A stretch of DNA of 41,519 nucleotides from Achromobacter sp. Bel (GCF_012928505.1 NZ_JABBJN010000052.1:1-41519); one strand, 5' to 3'; numbered from the stretch's first letter, positions 31,576 through 40,685 are shown. Program-made: numbers and translations. The notes: a model not told the origin generated them from the sequence alone.

Positions 31576-33237
31576 ATGAAAACGACATCCGCTACTCGCG
31601 AGACGAGCCAGGCGCCTGCGCTGAAGATCTCGGCACTCACCGTGCAAGCTGGCCATGGCGCCGCCCGTCGTCCGGTGATCGAGAACATATCGTTCGAGGT
31701 CTATCCCGGCGAAACCCTGTGCGTGGTGGGCGAATCCGGTTCGGGCAAATCCGTGACCTCGTTGGCCGCCATGGGACTGCTGCCCAAGGGCGTGCTGACC
31801 GCAACGGCCGGCAGCATCCTGCTTGGCAATGATGATGTGCTGCGGGCGACGCCTGACCGACTGCGCGCCCTGCGGGCTTCCCGGATCGCCATGGTGTTCC
31901 AGGAGCCCATGACGGCGTTGAACCCGGTACAAAAGGTGGGCCGGCAAATTGACGAGGTGTTGCGCTTGCACAGTCGCCTGGGGGCATCCGAGCGGCGTAA
32001 ACAGGTATTGGCGATGCTGGAGTCGGTGCATTTGCCGGACATCGAGCGGGTCTACAACGCCTACCCGCATCAATTGTCTGGCGGGCAGCGCCAGCGCATT
32101 GTGATTGCGATGGCCTTGATTCTGAAGCCGCAAGTGCTGATCGCGGACGAACCCACCACCGCATTGGACGTGACCACGCAAAAGCAGATCCTGACGCTGA
32201 TCCGGGAGCTTCAGGAACGGCAGCGCACCGCCGTGGTGTTCATCACGCACGATTTCGGCGTGGTGGCCGAGATTGCCGATCGCATCGTGGTCATGAACCG
32301 GGGCAGCGTCGTGGAGACAGGCACGCGCGATCAGATTCTTGCCCGGCCGTCGCAAGCGTATACACGCATGCTGGTATCTTCGGTGCCCAGCCTTGTGCCG
32401 CAGCAGCGGCCATTGCCCAGCGGAGAGAAAGTGCTGGAGATCATGGGACTCGATAAGACCTACACGGAGAAGCCTTTTTTTGGCGCGGCGCGTGTGGTTG
32501 CGGCAGCCAAAGACGTGGCCCTGACGGTAAGACGCGGTGAAATCGCCGGCGTGGTGGGTGAATCGGGATCGGGCAAGTCGACCGTCGCACGCTGTGTCGT
32601 CAGGTTGATTGAGCCGAGCGCGGGCGCCATTTTTCTCAAGGACGAGGACATCGTGCGGGTTTCGAGTGCCCAGATGCGACTGCGGCGGACCCGTGTGCAG
32701 ATGATTTTCCAGGATCCCTATCGCTCGTTGAATCCGCGGCGTCAGGTGGGCGATTCGTTGATCGAGGGCTTGGTCAACTTTGGCGTCGCAAACGCCGACG
32801 CCCGCGAGAAGGCCGCGCAGGCACTGGAACTGGTGGGTCTGGGGCGCGATGTGATGCAGCGCTATCCCCACCAGTTCTCGGGGGGGCAGCGTCAACGCCT
32901 GTGCATTGCGCGCGCTGTCGTGATGGAACCGGATCTGCTGGTGGCCGATGAGGCGGTTTCCGCCCTGGACGTGTCGGTACAGGATCAGGTTCTCAAGCTG
33001 CTGGAGGAGATCCGTGCCCGTACGGGCGTGGCGATCCTGTTCATCACGCACGATTTGCGCGTGGCAGCCCAGATCTGCGACAGCATTGTTGTCATGCAGA
33101 AGGGGCGTGTCGTTGAGTCCGGCCCTGCCGCCCGCGTGTTGACGGCTCCCCAGCAGGCATACACGCGCGAATTGATCGAGGCGGCACCCGGGCGGGACTG
33201 GGATTTCCGCAATTTCCGCGCCTTGCGCGCGGCATGA
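31576..33237 (+). CDS. Dipeptide-type ABC transporter ATPase, two nucleotide-binding domains in one chain
   Basis: A 553-residue protein that joins the DppD- and DppF-type ATPases found as two proteins in many systems. Domain 1 has GESGSGKSV at 52-60, LSGGQRQRI and [10 protein letters not shown]; domain 2 has GESGSGKST near 328, FSGGQRQRL and [10 protein letters not shown]. So the single gene supplies both ATPases for the importer. The second Walker B reads DEAVSALD rather than DEPVSALD, a small departure. Such tandem ATPases occur in peptide, nickel and glutathione-type importers. It completes the importer started at 28087. Confidence 0.92.
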   Translation: MKTTSATRETSQAPALKISALTVQAGHGAARRPVIENISFEVYPGETLCVVGESGSGKSVTSLAAMGLLPKGVLTATAGSILLGNDDVLRATPDRLRALRASRIAMVFQEPMTALNPVQKVGRQIDEVLRLHSRLGASERRKQVLAMLESVHLPDIERVYNAYPHQLSGGQRQRIVIAMALILKPQVLIADEPTTALDVTTQKQILTLIRELQERQRTAVVFITHDFGVVAEIADRIVVMNRGSVVETGTRDQILARPSQAYTRMLVSSVPSLVPQQRPLPSGEKVLEIMGLDKTYTEKPFFGAARVVAAAKDVALTVRRGEIAGVVGESGSGKSTVARCVVRLIEPSAGAIFLKDEDIVRVSSAQMRLRRTRVQMIFQDPYRSLNPRRQVGDSLIEGLVNFGVANADAREKAAQALELVGLGRDVMQRYPHQFSGGQRQRLCIARAVVMEPDLLVADEAVSALDVSVQDQVLKLLEEIRARTGVAILFITHDLRVAAQICDSIVVMQKGRVVESGPAARVLTAPQQAYTRELIEAAPGRDWDFRNFRALRAA

Positions 33238-33341
33238 AGCGCTGGCCAAGCATTCAATTCACAGGACCCGGATCGAGGCTGGGCCTCTCGTCCAGGCATG
33301 TCGGTGATCTAACTGTTTTTCCCTTTGCACAGGAGCGCAAG

Positions 33342-34874
33342 ATGCGCATTATTGTTGGCGGCTTTCAGCATGAAACAAATACGTTCGCACCAAGCAAGGC
33401 AGATTGGGACGCCTTCAAACTGGGGGGCGGCTGGCCCGGCATGGCGCGCGGCGAGGAAGTCTTCCCGGCTATCCAGGGAGCCAATATCCCCGCAGCGGGC
33501 TTTGCGGATGCGGCGCGTGGACACCCGCACACCTTGATCCCCACGTTGTGGTGTGCCGCCAGCCCTTCGGCGCACGTCACGCGCGATGCCTTCGAGCGCA
33601 TTGCGGCGATCCTGCTTGCGGACATCGCCGCTGCGCTGCCTGTGGACGGGGTCTATCTTGATCTCCATGGAGCAATGGTCGCCGAGCATTACGACGATGG
33701 GGAAGGGGAAGTGCTGCGCCGCGTGCGCGAACTGATCGGGCCGGATGTGCCGCTGGTCGCCAGCCTGGACCTGCACGCCAACGTGACCGAGCGCATGCTG
33801 GAAGAGGCAGATGCACTGATCGCCTATCGCACGTATCCACACGTGGACATGGCTGATACGGGCGCCCGCGCGTTTGCCTTCATGCAAAAGCGCTTCGACG
33901 GCATGCCGCGTCCGAGGGTCGCCGCCCGCCGCATTTCCTATTTGCTGCCAACCTGCTGGCAAAGCACGATGGCCATGCCGGCCAAAGGACTTTACGAGCG
34001 TCTTGAAACGCTGGAGGCCGCAGCGGGAATTTCCAGCATGTCCTTTTGCATGGGCTTTCCCGCCGCGGATTTTCCGGACTGTGGCGCGCTCGTGTGGGCC
34101 TATGCCGATACGCAGTCGGCGGCGGATGCCGCGGCGGATGCGCTGAGCGCGGATGTCGAGGCGGCCGAAGCCGCGTTTGCGGGCAAGCTGTATTCACCGG
34201 AAGAAGCGGTGCTGCATGCGGCGGCGCTGGCTGCCAGCGCCGATAAACCGGTCGTCATTGCGGACGCGCAAGATAATCCCGGCGCCGGCGGCGACTCCGA
34301 CACCACGGCAATTCTGCGCGCGCTCGTGCGTTACAACTTGCCGGGCAGCGCATTGGGGTTGATGGTGGATCCCCAGGCGGCCCTGCTGGCGCACAAGGCG
34401 GGGGAGGGGGCAACGGTGCGTATCGCGCTCGGCGGCCATTCCCGGATTCCAGGCGATGCGCCTTTCGAGGCGGATTTCCTGGTGGAGCGGCTGTCCGATG
34501 GGAAGTTTGTCGCAACCGGTCCCTTTTACTCCGGCTTTCGCATGGAGCTGGGGCCGAGCGCCTGCTTGCGTATTGGCGAAGTGCGCGTAGTCGTGGCGTC
34601 CCATAAGGCGCAGATGGCTGATCAGGCCATGTTCCGCTACGTGGGAATCGAACCTACCCAGCAGAACATCCTGGTGCTCAAGAGCACAACGCATTTCCGG
34701 GCGGATTTCACACCCATCGCGGCAGACATCCTGATCTGCGCGGCCCCGGGACCGATGCCGATGAATCCCTTGGATTTGCCCTGGACCAACTTGCGCGACA
34801 ACCTGCGCATGCATCCCGGCGGCCCCACGTTCGCGCAGTTCAGAGCGGGGACGCGCGAGCTGGAATCGGTTTAA
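33342..34874 (+). CDS. MlrC/M81-family metallopeptidase
   Basis: A 510-residue protein of the MlrC family, named for the microcystin-degradation protein that cleaves a linear peptide. It begins RIIVGGFQHETNTFAPSKAD with the conserved HETN motif of a putative metal site; DLHGAMVAEH, SLDLHANVT, AYRTYPHVD and DNPGAGGDSDTT follow, all family marks. AGGAG lies 6 nt upstream of ATG 33342. Other family members sit with peptide ABC importers in soil bacteria, with unproven substrates. Here the cluster also has a D-carbamoylase/deaminase, so an unusual peptide or amide is the likely target. It starts 104 nt after the ATPase gene. Confidence 0.86.
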   Translation: MRIIVGGFQHETNTFAPSKADWDAFKLGGGWPGMARGEEVFPAIQGANIPAAGFADAARGHPHTLIPTLWCAASPSAHVTRDAFERIAAILLADIAAALPVDGVYLDLHGAMVAEHYDDGEGEVLRRVRELIGPDVPLVASLDLHANVTERMLEEADALIAYRTYPHVDMADTGARAFAFMQKRFDGMPRPRVAARRISYLLPTCWQSTMAMPAKGLYERLETLEAAAGISSMSFCMGFPAADFPDCGALVWAYADTQSAADAAADALSADVEAAEAAFAGKLYSPEEAVLHAAALAASADKPVVIADAQDNPGAGGDSDTTAILRALVRYNLPGSALGLMVDPQAALLAHKAGEGATVRIALGGHSRIPGDAPFEADFLVERLSDGKFVATGPFYSGFRMELGPSACLRIGEVRVVVASHKAQMADQAMFRYVGIEPTQQNILVLKSTTHFRADFTPIAADILICAAPGPMPMNPLDLPWTNLRDNLRMHPGGPTFAQFRAGTRELESV

Positions 34875-35011
34875 GGTTCCGGAAGCGGGGGCGTCGGCCG
34901 TCGCGTCCCCAGTTGACGGTGGTCGGCTATAGTCTCGCGGTCAAATCGCCCAAGTAATTTTTTCAACGGGCGATCCAGAGGCTTGGTAAAACCGTTAGCG
35001 GTGAGGGATGA

Positions 35012-35413
35012 ATGACCGACGTAGACGAATTGGAGAGGCTGGCCGCCTTGAGGGATCGTGGCGTGCTCAGTGCAGAAGAGTTCGACCGGGCAAAGGCGAA
35101 AATCCTGGACGCACTCGTAACGCCTCAGCCTGCTGAAGCGATTCCCTCGGCAGCCAAGCAGAAAGAAGGCATGCCGTTTATTGGCAAGGCGGTGCTCGTG
35201 ATCGGAGGCCTGTTCGGGGCGATTCTGATTTTCAGCGTTATGGGCAGGAATTCGGGGCAGGCAGAGCCCGAGGCTGCCCTGAGAGGCGGCATCGCCCTAT
35301 GCTGGAAAGATTACGAAAGAAAATCGTTAAGCGCGTCCGACAAACAGTTCGTCGCCAGCACGTGTGAGCGCATGGAGAGGGATTATCGGCAGAAGTACGG
35401 CCGCGAACCCTGA
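35012..35413 (+). CDS. SHOCT-domain membrane protein
   Basis: A 133-residue protein of unknown role. Residues 3-35 (DELERLAALRDRGVLSAEEF) form a SHOCT domain, a short module thought to mediate oligomerisation. One membrane helix lies at about 56-75 (IGKAVLVIGGLFGAILIFSV). The C-terminal part, probably outside the cytoplasm, holds two Cys (ALCWKDYERKS, STCERMERDY) that could form a disulfide. GAGGG lies about 5 nt before ATG 35012. Confidence 0.72.
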   Translation: MTDVDELERLAALRDRGVLSAEEFDRAKAKILDALVTPQPAEAIPSAAKQKEGMPFIGKAVLVIGGLFGAILIFSVMGRNSGQAEPEAALRGGIALCWKDYERKSLSASDKQFVASTCERMERDYRQKYGREP

Positions 35414-35520
35414 AGGCTTTGCGGCTGCTTCGCAGGTCCCGGCAAGGGCAAAGACCCATGCGGGGCCATCGGACATTTTCCCCGGCTCGATCTCCGATGG
35501 TTTCAGGCGTGTGCGCGTAG

Positions 35521-35583
35521 CTAAAGCAGAAAGGGCAATAGGATGATGCCGTGAAGCAGGACAAATGCGCCGAATATGGCCAT
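35521..35583 (-). CDS. Candidate 20-residue hydrophobic membrane peptide
   Basis: A tiny frame (ATG 35583, TAG 35521-35523) encodes MAIFGAFVLLHGIILL plus four more residues (PFLL): nearly all hydrophobic, enough for one membrane helix. GGAG lies 10 nt upstream. It stands alone in the 257-bp spacer downstream of the SHOCT gene. Peptides of this kind occur as membrane stress peptides or type I toxins, but its reality is unproven. Confidence 0.3.
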   Translation of the reverse strand: MAIFGAFVLLHGIILLPFLL

Positions 35584-35670
35584 TGCGGTGAGTCTCCAAG
35601 AACATTCGCGCCAGTTGGGCGTGCCGCGTCAAATCTAGCACGGGCGGCCGTCCTTGAAGACCTCCACCGT

Positions 35671-35916
35671 TTAGCGGTTAGCCACGCGGGCGCAGGCGGA
35701 TCCTAGCCGGTCAATGCCCGGCGTCTGTTGAGGGTCGACACCGGGCATGGGGTTCGGGATGCTATCGGGTGGCCAGGGGGCTTGCTTTCCGCCTTCTCGC
35801 TGCGGAGGATCGTCCCGCTTTGGCTGGGCAGGCGGGATCTCCGCGGGATGTTGAGGGGGGAGCGGATCGCCTTTGCCAGGCTCACGCGGCGCACTGCTCG
35901 CATAAAAAAGATTCAT
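35671..35916 (-). CDS. Proline-rich small hypothetical protein
   Basis: An 81-residue protein from ATG 35916, which has GGAG 6 nt upstream (an earlier in-frame ATG at 35928 is also possible). It is strongly polar and proline-rich (EPGKGDPLPPQHPAEIPPA, DDPPQREGG, PPDSIPNPMPG), with no signal or membrane segment, so it is probably disordered. I do not recognise the family, though the composition is deliberate rather than random. Function unknown. Confidence 0.45.
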   Translation of the reverse strand: MNLFYASSAPREPGKGDPLPPQHPAEIPPAQPKRDDPPQREGGKQAPWPPDSIPNPMPGVDPQQTPGIDRLGSACARVANR

Positions 35917-36012
35917 CGTTTTCTCCATGCCCGCCACCAGCAACCAGGCGCCCAGGCCGAAAGCATCCTGCCGTCATCCTATGCGTCACCCCAGGCACCC
36001 CCCGGGCATCAT

Positions 36013-36249
36013 TCAATGACGGCGTCTTTCGGTTGCACGCGGTACATATCTGACGAGCTCGTTAGGAGGTTTCCAGGATTTCGTTTCGGCCATCCATCCT
36101 GCTTCCCAGGCCTCAACTTTTTCGCGCCATTCGGCAATCGGTTCCCCGGTGTGCCCCGGCATGACGGCCGCCTGATAGTAGGGACAATCCCACAACGTCA
36201 ATCCATCACGAGCGGCTTGGGCGCCCAGCTTTCGGATGTCATCGTGCAT
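36013..36249 (-). CDS. Small Rmf/CrpP-like protein
   Basis: A 78-residue protein with a strong GGAGG ribosome site 7 nt before ATG 36249. The middle, QAARDGLTLWDCPYYQAAVM, then WREKVEAWEAGWMAET, has the small-protein pattern G-x-DCPY ... W-x-GW seen in ribosome modulation factor and related CrpP proteins. These are short basic or mixed proteins; this one is longer and less basic. The resemblance rests on the CPY and AW-x-x-GW spacing only, so it is tentative. Confidence 0.5.
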   Translation of the reverse strand: MHDDIRKLGAQAARDGLTLWDCPYYQAAVMPGHTGEPIAEWREKVEAWEAGWMAETKSWKPPNELVRYVPRATERRRH

Positions 36250-36307
36250 TGCCGCACCTCCAAAAGTAGATGAGTGGGCAATCAGTATTACGCAGCCGTG
36301 GGCGGTC

Positions 36308-36324
36308 CTGCAATAGTGTTGCAG
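36308..36324. promoter_or_regulatory. Inverted repeat CTGCAA-N5-TTGCAG upstream of iron permease-like gene
   Basis: A perfect 6-bp inverted repeat with a 5-nt spacer, about 80 bp before ATG 36405 and in the divergent spacer to the Rmf-like gene. TGCAA recurs as GTGCAACC at 36340. It may be an operator; the regulator is unknown. Confidence 0.3.
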
Positions 36325-36404
36325 CGCTATACGGACTAGTGCAACCGACCGGGCTGCGGCACGGAACTTGCTCGGGGTCGACGATTCCTTCCGTGGAGAC
36401 GGCC

Positions 36405-36902
36405 ATGCCCGAAAAAAAGCACAGTCGGCAGAGCAATGCCGTCGCCAGGTTCTTTGATCACTTTGCCGCCCATGTCACGAAGTGGGCGGGCTCTCCCGTC
36501 GCCTTCGGTTTGGCGCTGGGTGCGGTGCTGGTCTGGTCGGCTTGCGGCCCCATGTTCGGGTATTCCGAAACCTGGCAGCTGGTGATCAACACCGGCACCA
36601 CTATCATCACGTTCCTGATGGTTTTTTTGATTCAACAGAGCCAGAACAAGGACGGTCAGGCGCTGCACCTGAAACTGGACGAACTGCTCATCGCGCTGAA
36701 GGGGGCGGACGAGGGGCTCGTGGATGCCGAACGGCTGGACGAAGACAAGCTGCTCGCGCTGGCGGCGGCCTGCACGGCGCGAGCCAGGCTGCAGGCGCGG
36801 TCTGAGCGGCGCAAGAGGCGCGGGGACCGGCCTGCCGATGACCGGCGCGGCACGATGCGCGGCAGTCTGCGCGTGCGCCGCAAGGTCTTGCGCGCCGAAT
36901 AG
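36405..36902 (+). CDS. Low-affinity iron permease-family protein
   Basis: A 165-residue membrane protein of the low-affinity iron permease family (PF04120). From ATG 36405 (GGAG 6 nt before): a first helix at about 26-43 (PVAFGLALGAVLVWSA), a second at about 53-73 (LVINTGTTIITFLMVFLI), then the family marker QQSQNKDGQALHLKLDELLI. The C-terminal 45 residues are very basic (RSERRKRRGDRPADDRR). It may be a small ion or metal channel-like protein; iron transport is the family label rather than shown here. Confidence 0.82.
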   Translation: MPEKKHSRQSNAVARFFDHFAAHVTKWAGSPVAFGLALGAVLVWSACGPMFGYSETWQLVINTGTTIITFLMVFLIQQSQNKDGQALHLKLDELLIALKGADEGLVDAERLDEDKLLALAAACTARARLQARSERRKRRGDRPADDRRGTMRGSLRVRRKVLRAE

Positions 36903-37004
36903 CCGGCAAGTCCCTTCCGCACGGGCCGCCCGGTACTTTTTGGAACCCCTATCGCGGCCGGAGCTTGCTATAAAGATGCCTGCAACAGCTATCCAGGCAG
37001 GAAG

Positions 37005-37283
37005 ATGTCCATTCAAACACTGAGTCGCTATACGGTGGCGCTTTTACTCGTCGCACTCGTTTCGGGGTGTTCGTCGATCCTCCCCGGGGCATCAAGCTCC
37101 GGTTCAGGCGCAAGTTCAAGCGCCGCCTCCGAGCGGGTGGTCAGCGACAACTGCAAGTTTCTGCGCAGCCGGTGCATTTACGAAGGATCGTATGACGCCG
37201 GTGAGCGCAATTATGCGGAGCAGGAAGCCAAGCGCCTGAACAAGGCCGAATTGGAACGGCTTCGCCGCGCGTTTGCCCAGTAA
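37005..37283 (+). CDS. Small lipoprotein
   Basis: A 92-residue protein with a lipoprotein signal: MSIQTLSRYTVALLLVALVS and then Gly-Cys at 21-22, followed by SSILPGASS. The mature chain has a Ser/Ala/Gly linker and then a short folded part with two Cys (DNCKFLRSRCIYEG) and a charged helix (EQEAKRLNKAELERLRR). An AGGAAG site sits just before ATG 37005. It should be anchored in a membrane by Cys22; function unknown. Confidence 0.75.
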   Translation: MSIQTLSRYTVALLLVALVSGCSSILPGASSSGSGASSSAASERVVSDNCKFLRSRCIYEGSYDAGERNYAEQEAKRLNKAELERLRRAFAQ

Positions 37284-37692
37284 GCGGGTGACGCCGTCGT
37301 GCGAAAACCTGGGAAACTATATTGCGGAATAAATCGAAACATAGTTAACGGGTTAGATACTTTCTGTCCACTTTATTTGCGTTTACTAGCGGCGGCCTTT
37401 TGTATCTCTCTCTACACTGCGCGGTCCGTGTAGAAATGCGAATCCGGGATGCTGAACAGGGCGTGGGTAGTGTCTGTGGCTTCTTTGCTTGCGGTCTGGC
37501 CATCGCAAAAAATAATCGAAGAGATAATCTGCGTGACGCCGCCAGTGCAGGCAAAGATAATCGTGCTGATGAGAAAGGACGTTTTTCTGCAGTGGAGTCA
37601 GCCGCAGAAGTCCGGCTGCAGGAACGCCCAGGAAAAAAACGATAGCCATATCCGTATCGTGACGGGGATTCGCGGTTGACCGGCTTGCCGGA
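37284..37692. other. 409-bp spacer with no firm gene
   Basis: AT-richer than its surroundings. A minus-strand frame from 37597 to 37412 reads as a plausible hydrophobic small protein (TSFLISTIIFACTGG...) but has no ATG, GTG or TTG, so it is not called as a gene. No terminator or promoter was clear. Confidence 0.45.
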
Positions 37693-38811
37693 TCACCCGC
37701 CGCCCGTGGCCCGCCGATACGCCTCGAGCGTGCTGAACATCTTTCCCCCCAAGCGGAAATTCGTTTCCGCGAACCTTCTGGCGTTATCGACGATGGCCGC
37801 GGCCAGCCACGGGCGGTTGCGGATCTGCATGATGCAGCCCGCATAGCCCGCGACGTCGCCCGGCGCGGCCAGCCAACCGGTCTGGCCGGGCCTCACAATC
37901 TCAGGCAAGCCGCCGACCTGGCTGGCGACGACCGGTCGGCCGACGGCAAATGACTCGGGCACGATGCGCGACCACGCTTCAGTGGCCGACGGCACCAAGA
38001 CCACGTCGGCCGCCTTGATCATGTCGGCGACATCGGTCCGATGGCCGGCGAAGACCACATGTTCCGCAATCCCGAGATCCACCGCCAAGCGGTACAGCTC
38101 GTAGGCATAAGGCTTGGTGCCCGCCGTTGGCATGCCTACGACCAGGCCGACGGCGGGTACGCCCTGGACGCGTAGCCATTGCACAACGCGCAACAGGTCA
38201 GCCTGGCCTTTTTCCGGCCGCAGCATACCGACCGTGGCGATGACGTAGGCGGTTTCGGGCGCGGCGATTTCCAGGTCTTGACGTACGCGCAGGGACGCAT
38301 CGGGCGTGCTGGCCGGACCGAAGAAATCGTCGCGGGCCCACTCGCCTACCACGCTGATCCGGTCTTCGGGAACCAGGCGTGCCGCCACCAATTCCTGTTT
38401 GCCGACGTTACTGGTCGCGATGACGTGATCACAGCCGATCTTCCATTCCAGCCGGCGGCGCGGCGAGGTTCGCATGGGTTTGGCGAAATGGCGGGTCCTG
38501 ACGACCGCGCACAGGTCTCGGCAAAGCGCGGCGGTCTTGCCGTCGGCGCGGCTATGGCTGTCGATGACCTGGATGCGCAACGCCTTGATGGCGCGCCGCA
38601 GCGTCAGCACCGTCGACGGCGAATAGGCGGGCTTGAAGTTGATGTCCACCGTTGTCAGGTTGCGCTCGCGGGCTTGGCGGCTGACGGCGCTGCTTGCCGG
38701 GGATGCGATCGCGACGTCGTAGCCATGGCTTTGCAGCCAGCTTGCCTGCTCCAAGGTGCGGAATTCCAGTCCGCCCAGGCTGTATTCAGCCAGCGTATGC
38801 AGTATGCGCAT
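37693..38811 (-). CDS. Glycosyltransferase family 4 (GT-B fold)
   Basis: A 372-residue sugar transferase from ATG 38811 (GGAG four nt upstream). The N-terminal half has HTLAEYSLGGLEFRTLE, an acceptor-side motif, and the C-terminal half has VGMLRPEKGQADLLR, VFAGHRTDVADMI, and the E-x7-E type donor-site PSATEAWSRIVPESFAVGRP with VASQVGGLPEIV. Such enzymes add sugars to lipopolysaccharide or capsule from nucleotide sugars. It overlaps the upstream GT9 gene by 26 nt, so the two are coupled and likely build the same surface glycan. Donor and acceptor are not predictable. Confidence 0.86.
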   Translation of the reverse strand: MRILHTLAEYSLGGLEFRTLEQASWLQSHGYDVAIASPASSAVSRQARERNLTTVDINFKPAYSPSTVLTLRRAIKALRIQVIDSHSRADGKTAALCRDLCAVVRTRHFAKPMRTSPRRRLEWKIGCDHVIATSNVGKQELVAARLVPEDRISVVGEWARDDFFGPASTPDASLRVRQDLEIAAPETAYVIATVGMLRPEKGQADLLRVVQWLRVQGVPAVGLVVGMPTAGTKPYAYELYRLAVDLGIAEHVVFAGHRTDVADMIKAADVVLVPSATEAWSRIVPESFAVGRPVVASQVGGLPEIVRPGQTGWLAAPGDVAGYAGCIMQIRNRPWLAAAIVDNARRFAETNFRLGGKMFSTLEAYRRATGGG

Positions 38812-39742
38812 GATGCTCCAGTACATTGCGGCACGCGCCCAGTACGTCGTCAGGCGTTATGGCGTCGATGCCGTCGTGTGGATGTCGCGGAACGACGGCG
38901 GCCGATCCGGCACGGTGCCAGAACCATTCGGGGTTCGGTTCGTTGAATATCCCGACGTAGGGCACACACGCACCTTGGGCGATATGTGAGGGGCCGCAAT
39001 CGTTGGCCACCACCAGGCGCGCGCGCAGCATGATGGCGCTAAGTTCGGGAACCGGCCGGCAATAGGCGATAGCGATGTCGGGGCGCTGCATGGCCTCCAA
39101 GGCGTCGCGTTCCGCGGCTTCTTGCCGGCCCAGCACGAACAGGAAACGCGTGCCGCCGCCCAGCAGCCGCTTCAGTCGGTCCGCCAGGCGCAGGTAGTTT
39201 GTCAGGCTCCATCGCTTGAACGCGCCCGCGCCCCCGCCGGGGATCATCACCACATCGGCGGTTTGAATGGTGCGCAGGTGTGTTCCACCCAGCGCCTGGA
39301 AGCACTCCCGGGCCGCGCTTTCAGGGTCGAACGGGCGGTATGCGGCCAGCAGGCGCAGATTCGCCTGGCCGATGTATTCGCCCGTGTCCTTGCGATGGGA
39401 ATGCGTCCAGATCAGATCGCTGATCCGCGCATTGCGGAACCCCAGCCGGATCGACGGCAGGCGCAGCAGATTGACCAGACCGAAACGTTCGCTGCTGTGA
39501 TGCAGGCTGACCGATACCCGGGTTTCTTTTTTCAGGGTGCGCAGGTAATCGCCGAACGTGGACGCGCGCACGAATTCATCCACCCAGGGCAACGACTGGT
39601 AGAACCCGCCCACATCGTCGCGGGCGACCACCTTGATGCGTCTGGAAGACCACCATTTTTTCAACTGATACAGCGTCGGCAGCGCGACGATCTGGTCGCC
39701 CAGTTGCGGCTGGCTTCTGACATAGACAACGATTTCCGACAC
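38786..39742 (-). CDS. Glycosyltransferase family 9 (heptosyltransferase-like), GTG start
   Basis: A 318-residue heptosyltransferase-like enzyme. GTG 39742 is the start, with GGGAGG about 10 nt upstream. The N-terminal half opens QPQLGDQIVALPTLYQLKKW, as in WaaC/WaaF relatives, and the C-terminal half has the GT9 marker ARLVVANDCGPSHIAQG. Typical substrates are ADP-heptose and LPS inner-core lipid A, but the family also includes other LPS sugars. It is coupled to the GT4 gene and no core-LPS genes are adjacent, so it may serve a modification locus. Confidence 0.85.
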   Translation of the reverse strand: MSEIVVYVRSQPQLGDQIVALPTLYQLKKWWSSRRIKVVARDDVGGFYQSLPWVDEFVRASTFGDYLRTLKKETRVSVSLHHSSERFGLVNLLRLPSIRLGFRNARISDLIWTHSHRKDTGEYIGQANLRLLAAYRPFDPESAARECFQALGGTHLRTIQTADVVMIPGGGAGAFKRWSLTNYLRLADRLKRLLGGGTRFLFVLGRQEAAERDALEAMQRPDIAIAYCRPVPELSAIMLRARLVVANDCGPSHIAQGACVPYVGIFNEPNPEWFWHRAGSAAVVPRHPHDGIDAITPDDVLGACRNVLEHHAHTAYAG

Positions 39743-40031
39743 GGGCGGCCTCCCTCCCTCGCTTGCGATGCGGCCGGGCGACCGCTGGCGGGCAATGTAT
39801 CGGGAAGCGTCCCGGGATTTTCTTGAATCCCTTTAAGGAGTGTGAAGAAGCGGACGGGCGCGCTTTAAACAACTACACACTTTCTGCTGTGGCCTTTAGC
39901 GCTCGCCAGTGTGTCCGGTTCAGGCACGCGTCTTGCCGACAGGCGCGGATGCGCCGGGAATGCCGCTTGCTGCCAGACGCCGCCGCTTGCGGCATGGCCC
40001 GCATCCTGTCCGGCCCAACAAAGGGGTTGTT
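39743..40031. promoter_or_regulatory. 289-bp divergent spacer upstream of paoA
   Basis: It holds the promoters of the glycosyltransferase pair (minus) and the pao operon (plus). No gene-like frame was seen. The last bases, AAGGGG at 40021-40026, form the paoA ribosome site. Confidence 0.4.
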
Positions 40032-40685
40032 TTGGAAAATTCGCTCTCAATCAAGATCACTCGGCGCAATCTGCTGAAAGCCGGCGCCGTGTCGGCCACG
40101 GCGATGGCCACCCCGTCGGTCGCCTGCGCGCAGCAGGCCGCGCAAGGCGCCGTGCTGCCCACGGCTGTCACGGTGACGCTGCGTGTCAACGGCGCCGCGC
40201 GCGCAGTGTCGCTGGACATGCGCACCACGCTGTTGGATGCCCTGCGGGAAAATCTACAATTGACCGGAACCAAAAAGGGGTGCGACCACGGGCAATGCGG
40301 CGCCTGTACGGTGCTGCTGGACGGCAGGCGCGTCAATTCCTGTTTGACGCTGGCCGTGATGCATGACGGGGCCGACATAACGACCATCGAAGGGCTGGGC
40401 ACGCCGACGGCGCTGCATCCGCTGCAGGCCGCGTTCATCAAGCATGATGGCTATCAGTGCGGCTACTGCACGCCAGGGCAGATATGCTCGGCCGTCGCAA
40501 TGCTGGAAGAGGTCGAGCAGGGCATTCCCAGCCACGTCAGCGCCAGCCTGACCGAGCGCCCGCCGCTTGGCGTGGACGAGATCCGTGAACGCATGAGCGG
40601 CAATATCTGCCGATGCGGCGCGTATTCGAATATTGTCGACGCCATCGTCGAGGTCGCGCAGGGCAAGGCGGGGGGCAAAACATGA
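40032..40685 (+). CDS. paoA: Aldehyde oxidoreductase [2Fe-2S] subunit (PaoA/YagT-like), Tat-exported, TTG start
   Basis: The iron-sulfur subunit of a periplasmic molybdoenzyme oxidising aldehydes, 217 residues. TTG 40032 follows AAGGGG by 5 nt; no ATG fits the twin-arginine leader better. The leader has TRRNLLK at 10-16 and a hydrophobic stretch ending near SVACAQ, so export is by Tat. Cluster ligands: Cys84, 89, 92 and 104 ([21 protein letters not shown]), and Cys143, 146, 193, 195 ([16 protein letters not shown]). The match to E. coli PaoA is close along its length. It overlaps the next gene by 4 nt (ATGA). Folded export explains why only this subunit carries a Tat signal. Confidence 0.9.
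   Translation: MENSLSIKITRRNLLKAGAVSATAMATPSVACAQQAAQGAVLPTAVTVTLRVNGAARAVSLDMRTTLLDALRENLQLTGTKKGCDHGQCGACTVLLDGRRVNSCLTLAVMHDGADITTIEGLGTPTALHPLQAAFIKHDGYQCGYCTPGQICSAVAMLEEVEQGIPSHVSASLTERPPLGVDEIRERMSGNICRCGAYSNIVDAIVEVAQGKAGGKT

Noticed and set aside
31555..33249. 564-codon minus-strand frame opposite the double ATPase
   Set aside because: Same reverse-frame pattern; the plus strand has all ABC motifs twice.
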